A stretch of 64,000 nucleotides of DNA from Eubacteriales bacterium. Lineage in GTDB: Bacteria > Bacillota > Clostridia > Oscillospirales > Oscillospiraceae. The position numbers and the translations under genes were made by a program. This document shows, piece after piece, positions 16,956-24,537 of this stretch. Below the pieces are notes generated by a model that was not told where the DNA came from, did no database searches, and worked only from the letters and a program-made list of their open reading frames with translations. How positions within the stretch are numbered: the first letter of the stretch is position 1; each line of letters begins with the position of its first letter. The DNA is taken from the NCBI GenBank assembly GCA_030539285.1, contig JAUNSH010000003.1, forward strand, positions 43,316-107,315. The letters run 5' to 3'.

Positions 16956-18034
16956 GAAGTCTGAACAGCATTCTGGAACTGAGCGTGGCGGAGCTGGACG
17001 AGCTGATCGCCACCGCCAAGGACATCATTGCCCACCCGGAAAACTACTGGGACAAGTGCGCCCACAAGAAGCTGGCGACCCTGTTCTTCGAGCCTTCCAC
17101 CCGCACCCGACTGAGCTTCGAGGCCGCCATGCTGGAGCTGGGCGGCACGGTGCTGGGCTTCAGCGAGGCCGGTTCCTCCTCTGCCGCCAAGGGCGAGAGC
17201 GTGTCCGACACCGCCCGGATGGTCAGCTGCTATGCCGACATCATCGCCATGCGCCACCCCAAGGAGGGCGCGCCCTATGTTGCCTCCCGGGCCGCCACCA
17301 TCCCCGTCATCAACGCCGGTGACGGCGGCCACAACCACCCCACCCAGACCCTGGCGGACATTCTGACCATCTCCCGGGAGCTGGGCCGGCTGGACAATCT
17401 GACCATCGGCGTCTGCGGCGACCTGAAATACGGGCGCACGGTGCACTCCCTGATCGAAGCCATGAGCCGCTATGAGGGTATCAAATTTGTTCTGATTTCC
17501 CCGGAAGAACTGAAGATCCCCGGCTTTATCCGCTACAATGTGTTCGAAAACAAGGGAATTCCCTACACCGAGACCGCCTCTCTGGAAGAAGCCATGCCCC
17601 AGCTTGACGTGCTGTATATGACGCGGATCCAGCGGGAGCGGTTCGACGATCCCTGGGAGTACGAGCGGCTGAAGGACAGCTACGTGCTGGATGTGGAGAA
17701 GATGAAGCTGGCCAAGGAGCAGATGTGCGTTCTGCACCCCCTGCCCCGGGTCAACGAGATCAGCGTGAAGGTGGACGACGACCCCCGGGCTGCATACTTC
17801 CGTCAGGCCCTCAACGGCAAGTATATGCGCATGGCCCTGATCCTGAAGCTGCTGGACGAGGCCAAGCAGAACCCCGAGAAGGAAGCTATTGACACTACTG
17901 GGCTGGAATATGACCGGGTCTGCCACAACCCCAAGTGCATTTCCCAGACGGAGCAGGAGCTGCCCCAGATCTTCCGCTGCACCGACAAGGCCGCGGACAT
18001 CCACCGCTGCATCTACTGCGAACAGCGTGCATAA
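16952..18034 (+). CDS. pyrB: Aspartate carbamoyltransferase with fused PyrI-type zinc domain
   Basis: The first 310 or so residues are the catalytic chain that makes carbamoyl-aspartate: S-T-R-T-R-L-S-F-E is the carbamoyl-phosphate site, H-P-T-Q-T-L-A-D follows, and H-P-L-P-R binds substrate. The last 37 residues are not part of a normal PyrB. They carry C324-x4-C329-x23-C353-x2-C356, with C-I-S-Q-T-E and C-I-Y-C-E-Q around them. This is the sequence and exact spacing of the zinc domain of the PyrI regulatory chain. The nucleotide-binding domain of PyrI is absent, as is a separate pyrI. Last gene of the operon. Confidence 0.93.
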   Translation: MRSLNSILELSVAELDELIATAKDIIAHPENYWDKCAHKKLATLFFEPSTRTRLSFEAAMLELGGTVLGFSEAGSSSAAKGESVSDTARMVSCYADIIAMRHPKEGAPYVASRAATIPVINAGDGGHNHPTQTLADILTISRELGRLDNLTIGVCGDLKYGRTVHSLIEAMSRYEGIKFVLISPEELKIPGFIRYNVFENKGIPYTETASLEEAMPQLDVLYMTRIQRERFDDPWEYERLKDSYVLDVEKMKLAKEQMCVLHPLPRVNEISVKVDDDPRAAYFRQALNGKYMRMALILKLLDEAKQNPEKEAIDTTGLEYDRVCHNPKCISQTEQELPQIFRCTDKAADIHRCIYCEQRA

Positions 18035-18043
18035 ACGAAAACG

Positions 18044-18066
18044 AGCCGCCCGAAAGGGCGGCTTTT
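18044..18066 (+). terminator. Terminator of the pyr operon
   Basis: GCCGCCC-GAAA-GGGCGGC followed by TTTT, ten bases after the pyrB stop. Confidence 0.8.
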
Positions 18067-18077
18067 CCGATATGTAT

Positions 18078-18112
18078 CTGTAGGGCGGCTTGAGGGCAAG
18101 CCGCCCTACAGA
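18078..18112. repeat. CGTAGGG palindromic repeat, copy 6 (single unit)
   Basis: TAGGGCGGCTT-GAGGGC-AAGCCGCCCTA, between two converging genes. Confidence 0.7.
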
Positions 18113-18117
18113 AGATG

Positions 18118-19110
18118 TTATCCAAGCAGCATCCCCAGCAGCTTCGCGTCGGTGAAGGCCGGATGCTCATAGGCCGCGTCCAGCAGGGCGTCCATGTTGT
18201 CCGCGTCGTTTTCGATCTCCTTGGAAAACAGCTGGGAAGTTTCCACGAAATCCCCGCCCAGCTGCCGCAGCAGCAGGCAGGCAATGGCCATGAATTTCAC
18301 CCGGCTGTACAGGTCGTAATCCGAAACTGCCTGCAGCCAGTAACGGCTCACAAAGTACCGGGACAGCGCCAGCGTGCGGCTGTCCCAGCCTGCGGGGGCG
18401 GGGGAATGAAGCCGTGTGTCCCATGCTGCCGTCAGAATCTCAAGGGACTGGAAAAAGGAGAGGATCTCAGCGGCATCTCCCGGTTGGGCAAGCTCACGGG
18501 TGGCTTCCAGCGCAGTATCTGGGTCGAAGGGGGCCGCTTCCCCGCCGTCCAACTCACTCTGGGCCTGACAGCCGAAGAGCAGAAGCAGCGCCAACGTATC
18601 CCCGATAGGCCGGCCGGAATCGTCCAGCAGCTCCAATGCCCGCTCCCGGGTGGCTATGAGAATCTCCATGGCATCTCTGTCATATTCCGCCTTCCCATCG
18701 CCGGGAACTTCCTCTGTAACGAAGACGGTTGGTTCATTCAGAATCAGCCGGGCAGCCTCCGGGCAGCTCAGTTCCAGACCCAGTTCCACAAAGTCGCCGT
18801 AGTCATGGGTCAGGCGGGGAAATTCCCGGCAGGTTTTGCACAGGGCCGTTTCACCCAGTTCCGCTTGGATCCGGCACAGCCCGTCCCGCCGCCACATGGG
18901 GCAGCGTCCATCACAGATGGTCATATAGACTTCTCCGTCTTCCTCTCGGAGAACACGGCGCAGATTGTCTCCCAGCGCGCCAGGCAGCTTCTGATACAGG
19001 GCGGCGGTGTCATGGTCCACATGCACCTCCCATTCCTTGCAGCAGCTGTCCGGGCAGCTTCCCGCAAGACAGCGGAAACGGTCAAAATAGTCGGGTTTTG
19101 TCACATTCAT
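18118..19110 (-). CDS. FliB-like cysteine-rich protein (flagellin lysine N-methylase family)
   Basis: This 330-residue protein matches the FliB family: an N-terminal cluster C-L-A-G-S-C-P-D-S-C-C near residue 14, then C-D-G-R-C-P and C-K-T-C-R-E-F-P-R, which look like a metal or Fe-S site. The C-terminal half is helical and poorly conserved. FliB was named for methylation of flagellin lysines, but no flagellar gene is visible here. Many gut Clostridia without flagella carry such proteins, so the true substrate is open. It is a single gene between the pyr operon end and the DivIVA-like gene. Confidence 0.75.
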   Translation of the reverse strand: MNVTKPDYFDRFRCLAGSCPDSCCKEWEVHVDHDTAALYQKLPGALGDNLRRVLREEDGEVYMTICDGRCPMWRRDGLCRIQAELGETALCKTCREFPRLTHDYGDFVELGLELSCPEAARLILNEPTVFVTEEVPGDGKAEYDRDAMEILIATRERALELLDDSGRPIGDTLALLLLFGCQAQSELDGGEAAPFDPDTALEATRELAQPGDAAEILSFFQSLEILTAAWDTRLHSPAPAGWDSRTLALSRYFVSRYWLQAVSDYDLYSRVKFMAIACLLLRQLGGDFVETSQLFSKEIENDADNMDALLDAAYEHPAFTDAKLLGMLLG

Positions 19111-19161
19111 AAGAATTCTCCCAAAGAAAGGAGCGCATACGGCCTGTATGCGCTCCGGAAA

Positions 19162-19737
19162 TTATTTGTTGGGCCGGATGGCACCCATGATGGAGGATGC
19201 ATCCTGCAGGGCCTGCTTGCTGGAACCGACCGCCACCTGAAGCTGGGTCAGCTGAATCATGACCTTGTCCGCCATTTCCGTGATGTCGGCGGAAATGCCG
19301 TCCACCTTGGCTGTAGCCTCCGTCAGCACACTGTTGGCCTGAAAATACACCAACTCCGCCCGCTCCTTGGCCTCCCGCTCAATACGCTCCGCCCGGCGGT
19401 AGGCTTCCAGCTCATCGCTGGCACTGGGGGACAGGACCGGTTCCTGAACAGGCGTTTCCTCCGGCTGCACCTGAGTCTGTTCCAACTCGGCGCACCGGGC
19501 CTGGGCCTCTTCCAACTGCCGGGCCAGTTCTGCGCACTTGTTCTCCAGCGAGGATACGAGGAGCTGCTGGCTTTCCAGATCCGGCAGAGCGGCTACCTGC
19601 GCCCGCAGGGCTTCATTCTCAGCGGTGAGCTGATTGACCTGATTGGTATGCTTTGTGTTGAGGTATTCCAGATAATGCACCACATCCTCCCGGTTAAAGC
19701 CGTTGAATGCGGAGCGGAAATTCTGAGACGCGGCCAT
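19162..19737 (-). CDS. DivIVA-like coiled-coil protein
   Basis: The 191-residue protein begins with F-N-G-F-N-R-E-D-V-V-H-Y-L-E-Y-L, close to the membrane-curvature domain of DivIVA/GpsB proteins. A long coiled coil (residues about 30-100), a Pro/Glu/Gln-rich linker (P-E-E-T-P-V-Q-E-P) and a second helical stretch follow. Such proteins localise at the division site or poles. The ATG at 19737 is used because CAAGGAGGAA lies upstream; the longer frame from 19809 starts inside the promoter. No division genes are adjacent. Confidence 0.65.
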   Translation of the reverse strand: MAASQNFRSAFNGFNREDVVHYLEYLNTKHTNQVNQLTAENEALRAQVAALPDLESQQLLVSSLENKCAELARQLEEAQARCAELEQTQVQPEETPVQEPVLSPSASDELEAYRRAERIEREAKERAELVYFQANSVLTEATAKVDGISADITEMADKVMIQLTQLQVAVGSSKQALQDASSIMGAIRPNK

Positions 19738-19780
19738 AAAAATTCCTCCTTGAATGGGGACACAACTCTGATTTTTTTGA

Positions 19781-19809
19781 ATTATACCACAGGAAAACAG
19801 GAAAAACAA
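19781..19809 (-). promoter_or_regulatory. Promoter of the DivIVA-like gene
   Basis: Minus strand TTGTTT (19804-19809), 17 bp, TATAAT (19781-19786). Confidence 0.6.
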
Positions 19810-19862
19810 CCACTTTCCCTGAAACTCTCCCGGAGGCAGAAGAAAAAATTTTGGTTTTCCTC

Positions 19863-19891
19863 TTTACAAAATCGGGAAAGCCTGCTATAAT
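19863..19891 (+). promoter_or_regulatory. Promoter of tRNA-Arg
   Basis: TTTACA (19863-19868), 17 bp, TATAAT (19886-19891), 18 bp before the tRNA. Confidence 0.7.
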
Positions 19892-19909
19892 AATTTGGCT
19901 TTGAAAAAT

Positions 19910-19985
19910 GCGCCGGTGGCTCAATGGATAGAGCATCGGATTCCGGTTCCGAGGGTTGGGGGTTCGAGTCCCTTCCGGCGTACCA
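19910..19985 (+). tRNA. tRNA-Arg (CCG)
   Basis: The cloverleaf is complete: acceptor GCGCCGG/CCGGCGT, D-arm with GGCTCAATGGATAGAGC, anticodon stem TCGGA/TCCGA around loop TTCCGGT (anticodon CCG), T-arm with GGTTCGAGTCC, and encoded CCA. It has its own promoter and is followed by a terminator. Confidence 0.95.
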
Positions 19986-20110
19986 GACCCAACAAATACA
20001 AACCCCGCAATGGTGGTTTTCTTCACCTGCGGTACGTTTGGCATTTGCGTTCCCAGGCTTTCCCGCTGGTGAGCGATTGCATTTGACTGCAAACAGGGAA
20101 AATGAAGATT

Positions 20111-20142
20111 GCCCCGTGACTATAACGGTCACGGGGCTTTTT
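20111..20142 (+). terminator. Terminator downstream of tRNA-Arg
   Basis: GCCCCGTGAC-TATAAC-GGTCACGGGGC followed by TTTTT. Confidence 0.8.
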
Positions 20143-20160
20143 CGCGCGTTGCTGCTGTTC

Positions 20161-20661
20161 TTATTCTCTCAGGACGCTGGTATTCTCATCGACGGTGACA
20201 GTCTCCTTTACGACCTCCACCTGGGTTTCCTCCGTCATGGTGTCCAGCCACCCCGCCAGCTTCGCCCGCAGCCCAGCAGGCACGGGCAGGCCGCAGAGCA
20301 GCATATTTTTCAGCACGGACGTTGTCTCATACAGGATAAACAGCAGGGCGAACAGTTCTGTAATACCACATTTTACCACGCCGCAGGTGTCCAGCACATT
20401 GCGGATGTCCGCTGGGAGCCAGCCCAGAATATCAACGCGCATGACCATGTCAATGAGGGTGAACAGCAGCACACAGGCCAGCATCCCGGCCTTGCGGATA
20501 GCCCCGTCGATGCCTACGGCGGAATTCCACTTGCGGTACTTTGCCGCCCGCAGGGAGCCGAACACCATGTCGGCGCAGACGGCGATCAGCAGCAGCCGCA
20601 CAAAGATGTTGCCCATCAGGGCGTTTACCAGCCGGATAAAAATTGCGTTTACCATTTGCAT
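20161..20661 (-). CDS. Phage holin family protein
   Basis: This 166-residue membrane protein matches the Bhl/Cph1-type phage holin family. The early segment F-V-R-L-L-L-I-A-V-C-A-D-M-V-F-G-S-L-R-A begins the first of about three or four membrane spans. The A-G-M-L-A-C-V-L-L-F-T-L-I-D segment and a third hydrophobic stretch follow, with a charged C-terminal tail (E-E-T-Q-V-E-V-V-K). Holins make membrane holes that release endolysin. It is the last gene of the phage cassette, right after the endolysin. AAGGAGGAC precedes the ATG. Confidence 0.85.
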   Translation of the reverse strand: MQMVNAIFIRLVNALMGNIFVRLLLIAVCADMVFGSLRAAKYRKWNSAVGIDGAIRKAGMLACVLLFTLIDMVMRVDILGWLPADIRNVLDTCGVVKCGITELFALLFILYETTSVLKNMLLCGLPVPAGLRAKLAGWLDTMTEETQVEVVKETVTVDENTSVLRE

Positions 20662-20677
20662 TTGTATGTCCTCCTTG

Positions 20678-21250
20678 TTATGTTACGTCCATGTGGACAA
20701 AATCAGATCCATTGATCTGGTAGGTGTAATGCACGGGCAGCGTCAGAACATAGTCCAGCAGCTTGGCACCGCTGATGCCCCGGACGCAGAAGTCCACAGC
20801 TTTACCCTTGACGTGATAGCTGTTGGGCACGGAGTTCGGCAGCTCGTCGTTGTGGGCCTGACAGCGCACGCCGCTGGATACTGTGGCCGGAGCACCGAAA
20901 TGCGCCCGCACCTGGTCTGCCAGCCGTACCAGCTTTTCATCCGGCTCCACCGGGAACCCACCGCACTTGCCGCAGGGGCACCGGAATTCTTCCCGGGTGA
21001 AATATTTGATATCCTGCCACCAATCGGCGGTGTCAACATTGACACTTTTCGGCTCCTCCCCGGTGGCGATGACCTCCAAAATCCGCTTTTCCGTAGCCGT
21101 CCCGAAGATGCCGTCCACGTCCTCCTGCTCCATGTAGACCCGCTGGAAGTCGATGGTCGCCTGCTGGGACTGTTCGCCCCAGATGCCGTCGATGCTGCCT
21201 TTGTAATAGCCTAAGTACCGCAGCAGGCACTGCTTCTGTTCCGGTGTCAT
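20678..21250 (-). CDS. Endolysin: peptidoglycan-binding domain plus M15-type peptidase
   Basis: Residues 1-60 form a PG_binding_1 domain (L-G-Y-Y-K-G-S-I-D-G-I-W-G and V-D-G-I-F-G-T-A-T). Residues about 75-190 form an M15 (VanY/Hedgehog-like) carboxypeptidase, with S-S-G-V-R-C-Q-A-H-N as the first zinc-site segment, S-Y-H-V-K-G-K-A-V-D-F as the second, and a final F-V-H-M-D-V. It would cut peptide cross-links of the wall. The start lies one base after the XkdX stop. Length 190 aa. Confidence 0.88.
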   Translation of the reverse strand: MTPEQKQCLLRYLGYYKGSIDGIWGEQSQQATIDFQRVYMEQEDVDGIFGTATEKRILEVIATGEEPKSVNVDTADWWQDIKYFTREEFRCPCGKCGGFPVEPDEKLVRLADQVRAHFGAPATVSSGVRCQAHNDELPNSVPNSYHVKGKAVDFCVRGISGAKLLDYVLTLPVHYTYQINGSDFVHMDVT

Positions 21251-21251
21251 A

Positions 21252-21377
21252 TCAGTATTCCTCGCCGGTGATGGCGGTGTACTGTTCCGGGGTGATCACG
21301 CCCTTCTCGGCGAACTGGTGGATCTGCTTCCTGGTGTACAGCTTCAGATTGAAAAACTTTTTGATTTTCTCAAACAT
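21252..21377 (-). CDS. XkdX-like small phage protein
   Basis: A 41-residue ORF begins M-F-E-K-I-K-K-F-F and ends G-V-I-T-P-E-Q-Y-T-A-I-T-G-E-E-Y, which is the XkdX pattern of a short protein found between tail and lysis genes. GGAGGAATAACCC precedes the ATG. Its exact role is unknown in the family. Confidence 0.8.
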   Translation of the reverse strand: MFEKIKKFFNLKLYTRKQIHQFAEKGVITPEQYTAITGEEY

Positions 21378-21380
21378 GGG

Positions 21381-21740
21381 TTATTCCTCCTCAATCAATA
21401 GGGTATCGGTCATCAGGGCGGTGTACATGACCTGAGCTTCCAGTCTGTCCGCGTCGGTTGCGGTGGGCACGGGCATCAGCGCTTCCTCCTGTGCGGCGAT
21501 CTCTTCGGCGGTGCACTCTGCGGGCTTGCCGTCTACCAGCTTGTAGCGGTACGCGCCGCCCTCTGTGTAGATTGGCAGAGGGAAGTAGTTGCCCTGACAC
21601 AGGTTATAGCGGTCGCCAGTGCCCTCGTCGATCAGTACCCAGTTTTCCGGGTCGGTGATATTGCCGATGGTGTAACCTCCGTCAACTCTGGTGATATAAC
21701 CGTCACCGTTCGGCAGGACGTAGACTTTAGATGTATCCAA
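21381..21740 (-). CDS. Phage tail-region hypothetical protein
   Basis: This 119-residue acidic protein is not recognised. The first 70 residues look like a small beta-rich domain (V-Y-V-L-P-N-G-D-G-Y-I-T-R-V-D-G-G-Y), and the rest is a helix rich in Glu and Ala (A-E-E-I-A-A-Q-E-E-A-L). Proteins in this position are often tail-fibre attachment or assembly factors. GGAGGAATAATC lies upstream. It sits between the tail-fibre gene and the XkdX gene. Confidence 0.6.
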   Translation of the reverse strand: MDTSKVYVLPNGDGYITRVDGGYTIGNITDPENWVLIDEGTGDRYNLCQGNYFPLPIYTEGGAYRYKLVDGKPAECTAEEIAAQEEALMPVPTATDADRLEAQVMYTALMTDTLLIEEE

Positions 21741-21752
21741 GATTATTCCTCC

Positions 21753-22496
21753 TTATAGGTCTGCTGACAGCGAAAACTCGCCAAGCGCAATAAAAAACGC
21801 AACATATTGTGGCACTGTTATTGAAAGACCGGTAACGGACAGACCGACGAGACCTGTTCTCATAAAAGATATGTTGAAAGTTGCGGTAGGGCTTCCGTAA
21901 TGCGTTCCATTAACTCTTAACCAGTTAATACCGGTAATGCTGAGTGAGGGTGTTGCTCTGAATACGCTCGGTACATATAGGTCAATAATTCCGCCCGTTG
22001 TGGAGGAAGTATAGCCGAGATACTGCGCACCGCTGGCGAACTTCATAAAATACCGCTGGCACTCCCGTAGCTCCGCCCCGTACCCCTTCGGCTGGTACTC
22101 GGGCATTGCCGCGGCGGTATAGGTCCCTTCGTACAGCGCCGCCCATTTTAGAACGCCGCCGCTGGATGTGATCTCGACGGCCCCGTTTGAAAAGCGGATC
22201 TCCGCAGTGCCGGAGACCATGCCAACCGCCGGGGTAGCTTCCTCCGGTATACGTTCCAGCTTTTGTGTGATGGTCCCGTCCAGTGTCAGGCCCACACCTG
22301 CCTCATAGGAAATCGTGCCGCTGGTCAGGATCCAGCGGTCAGCCGCGTAGGCGACGGAGCCGTGATCCCCGCCGATCCCTGCCTGAGCAACCAGATTTGT
22401 GAAATCGCTGTTGTCCAGCAGATTTGGGGGCACGGCTTTGCGGACGGCAGAATAAGGGACGCCGCCAAAGCCGTATAATGGTACCATAGTCTGCAT
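21753..22496 (-). CDS. Phage tail fibre / receptor-binding-like protein
   Basis: The protein has 247 residues. L-L-D-N-S-D-F-T-N-L-V-A-Q-A-G near residue 26 is the common opening of a tail-fibre or carbohydrate-binding beta-sandwich, followed by A-A-D-R-W-I-L-T-S-G. The rest is a Gly/Ser/Thr-rich beta structure ending with a short helix. AGGAGGTAATCACA precedes the ATG. It is the first gene of a four-to-five gene tail/lysis set that has no capsid, terminase or integrase with it. Confidence 0.75.
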   Translation of the reverse strand: MQTMVPLYGFGGVPYSAVRKAVPPNLLDNSDFTNLVAQAGIGGDHGSVAYAADRWILTSGTISYEAGVGLTLDGTITQKLERIPEEATPAVGMVSGTAEIRFSNGAVEITSSGGVLKWAALYEGTYTAAAMPEYQPKGYGAELRECQRYFMKFASGAQYLGYTSSTTGGIIDLYVPSVFRATPSLSITGINWLRVNGTHYGSPTATFNISFMRTGLVGLSVTGLSITVPQYVAFFIALGEFSLSADL

Positions 22497-22766
22497 TGTG
22501 ATTACCTCCTGTTTCTTCGGCTGTATGCCGTACCCGAATCATATCGTACATCTGATCGAATTTCGTCAAAATAATGTCGGGTGCCGTACATACAATTCCG
22601 GCTGCTTCCGTTCGTTTTGTGCTGTTTGAGGGCATGATAGTAGGCGTGCAAAGGCCGGGCGTAAAAATAATGGAAGATGGGAAAAAGAAAAAATGCTATC
22701 ATAGTGTGAGATTTGAGGAGCTATTTCCGTCTTATAGGGTGAGGACACAAAAACGAGGTGATTTTC

Positions 22767-23321
22767 TTGGAAGACAACAAAATATTGGAGCTGTACTTTG
22801 CCAGAGACGAGGACGCCATCTGCCAGACGGCCCTTGCCTACGGCGGGCAGCTCCAACGGCTGGCGGACAATATCCTCCATAGTCCACAGGACGCGGAAGA
22901 AAGCGTCAGCGATACCTACCTGCGCTCTTGGAACACCATTCCGCCCCAGCGGCCCCGGCACTTTTTCGGCTACCTCGCCAAAATATGCCGCCATCTTTCG
23001 CTGGACAGACTGGACTGGCAGAACGCGGCGAAGCGGAAGGCTGAGGTGGTGAGCCTGACACAGGAAATGGAGTGCTGCGTGCCGGATTCCCGCCGGGAGC
23101 GGGAGATGAGAGCCAGGGAGCTGGGGGCAGTTCTGGATACCTTTCTGCGGAGTCTGACCCCGGAAAACCGGCTGGTATTTCTGCGGCGGTACTGGTACGC
23201 GGATACCATCGGGGAGATCGCCGCCCGGTACGGCATCAGCGAAAGCGCCGTGCAGATGCGGCTCAGCCGAACCCGGACGAAGCTGGGGGAATACCTGAAA
23301 AAGGAGGGCATCGCCGTATGA
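22767..23321 (+). CDS. ECF-type RNA polymerase sigma factor
   Basis: The 184-residue protein has the sigma-2 region (D-A-E-E-S-V-S-D-T-Y-L-R-S-W-N) and the sigma-4 helix-turn-helix (I-G-E-I-A-A-R-Y-G-I-S-E-S-A-V-Q-M-R-L-S-R-T). I chose the TTG at 22767 because GAGGTG lies six bases ahead; a GTG at 22758 would include that ribosome site. It ends overlapping the next gene (ATGA), which encodes a membrane protein, the usual sigma/anti-sigma arrangement. Confidence 0.85.
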   Translation: MEDNKILELYFARDEDAICQTALAYGGQLQRLADNILHSPQDAEESVSDTYLRSWNTIPPQRPRHFFGYLAKICRHLSLDRLDWQNAAKRKAEVVSLTQEMECCVPDSRREREMRARELGAVLDTFLRSLTPENRLVFLRRYWYADTIGEIAARYGISESAVQMRLSRTRTKLGEYLKKEGIAV

Positions 23322-24337
23322 AGGGAAAGGATATTTTTCTGGGTCTCGGATACATCGGGGCGGACTTGGTGGAAGAAGCGGAAACTGCCGCCTTTCCGAA
23401 GAAAACAGAACAGAAGAAAACAGGAGGACATATGAGAAAATTGATTGGAATTATGCTGGCGGCCTGCCTGATTTTTGCCCTTGCGGCTGGGGCCTACGCC
23501 GCGAATCTGTTTGGCCTGAGGGAGCTGTTCCGCACGGCACACCGGGAGCTGCCCGAGGCGGCGGTGCCCTATATTCAGCAGGAAACGGCGGCGGCACAGG
23601 CAGAGGATTGGAGCTGCGCCATTACAGAATCCCTGAGTGACGATTCCAACGTCATGGCCACCGTGACCATTCGCGGCGGGGACAAGTACATCATAGCGCC
23701 GACTTATGTAAACCCCACTGATTCGGTGATGGAGATCGGCCTGTCCGGGGATCAGACTTTGGAGGAATATGCGCAATCCCAGGGGAAGAAGCTGCTGCTG
23801 GTGGGCGCACGTCTTACAAAAATTGGTGAGGAAGAAGTTGCCGTCTGTTCCGAGGATATACAAAACATATCGGATACCGAAATGGTGATCTTTTTGGAAG
23901 CGGCGAGAACCGCTACCACTCCGGGTCAGCAGGCGATTTGCATTGTGTATGCGCTGGAAGCGGGCAGTGAGGATGTGCAGCGGGTGGAACTGCCTTTTAC
24001 GCTGAAGGAAGCCCCCGCCAAGAGTGACGCAGTGGTCTATCATCCCCTGAACGCGGATGCCATTCCCGGAATGACGATGGGGGATATGACCTTTACGCAA
24101 TCCGATCTGGGCTATAATATCCATATGCCTGTAACGGCTGAGAATCAGGAGGATATCCCGCTTACAAAGATCGACGGACTGACCTACGGTGAAGGCGGCT
24201 ATGTCCTCGGTGACGATGGCGTATGGCGCTTCCGTGCTACCATGTGTCAGGGCACGCTGGGCGATACGCTGACGGTGCGATGCTACGACTGGGATAATCA
24301 GCTCATCGGCGAAATTACCTTCCAGAGGGCTGGATAA
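23318..24337 (+). CDS. Putative membrane-anchored anti-sigma factor
   Basis: This 339-residue protein has a short cytoplasmic N-terminus (1-40), one membrane span (41-60, K-L-I-G-I-M-L-A-A-C then L-I-F-A-L) and a 280-residue outer part of beta character, similar to DUF4179-type anti-sigma proteins. The first 20 residues (D-I-F-L-G-L-G-Y-I-G-A-D-L-V) are the likely sigma-binding segment. It is coupled to the sigma gene by ATGA. A typical zinc anti-sigma motif is not present. The signal sensed is unknown. Confidence 0.7.
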   Translation: MKGKDIFLGLGYIGADLVEEAETAAFPKKTEQKKTGGHMRKLIGIMLAACLIFALAAGAYAANLFGLRELFRTAHRELPEAAVPYIQQETAAAQAEDWSCAITESLSDDSNVMATVTIRGGDKYIIAPTYVNPTDSVMEIGLSGDQTLEEYAQSQGKKLLLVGARLTKIGEEEVAVCSEDIQNISDTEMVIFLEAARTATTPGQQAICIVYALEAGSEDVQRVELPFTLKEAPAKSDAVVYHPLNADAIPGMTMGDMTFTQSDLGYNIHMPVTAENQEDIPLTKIDGLTYGEGGYVLGDDGVWRFRATMCQGTLGDTLTVRCYDWDNQLIGEITFQRAG

Positions 24338-24342
24338 ACAAA

Positions 24343-24376
24343 AAAGGACTGCTGCACGGTTTCGTGCAGCAGTCCA
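24343..24376 (+). terminator. Terminator-like hairpin after the anti-sigma gene
   Basis: GGACTGCTGCACG-GTTT-CGTGCAGCAGTCC is a long perfect stem just after the stop codon. No strong T run follows on the plus strand; on the minus strand it is followed by TTTTTT. Confidence 0.6.
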
Positions 24377-24407
24377 ACAGACGGTCAAAAGACCTTGGTT
24401 TTTCTTG

Positions 24408-24518
24408 CCGTAGGGGCCGATGCCCACATCGGCCCGCAGTACAACCTGACAACGACCGCCATTTTTCGGCGAATCCGAGACACGCACGAAGGAGCGATGT
24501 GGGCATCGCTCCCTACGG
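24408..24518. repeat. CGTAGGG palindromic repeat, copy 7 (paired)
   Basis: Left core GGCCGATG-CCCA-CATCGGCC, right core GAGCGATG-TGGG-CATCGCTC. The two cores differ but each keeps its own base pairing. Confidence 0.8.
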
Positions 24519-24537
24519 CTGTGCATCCAAATAGGAA

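Noticed and set aside
18115-19890. 591-residue open frame on the plus strand
   Set aside because: It lies opposite the FliB-like and DivIVA-like genes, has no family features, and is a shadow of GC-rich coding on the other strand.
19986-22496. Attachment-site duplication of the tRNA-Arg 3' end
   Set aside because: I looked for GGTTCGAGTCCCTTCCGGCG after the tail-fibre gene and did not find it.
22502-22702. Small minus-strand ORF upstream of the tail-fibre gene
   Set aside because: It has no ribosome site and no recognisable motif, and its frame runs into the tail-fibre ribosome site.
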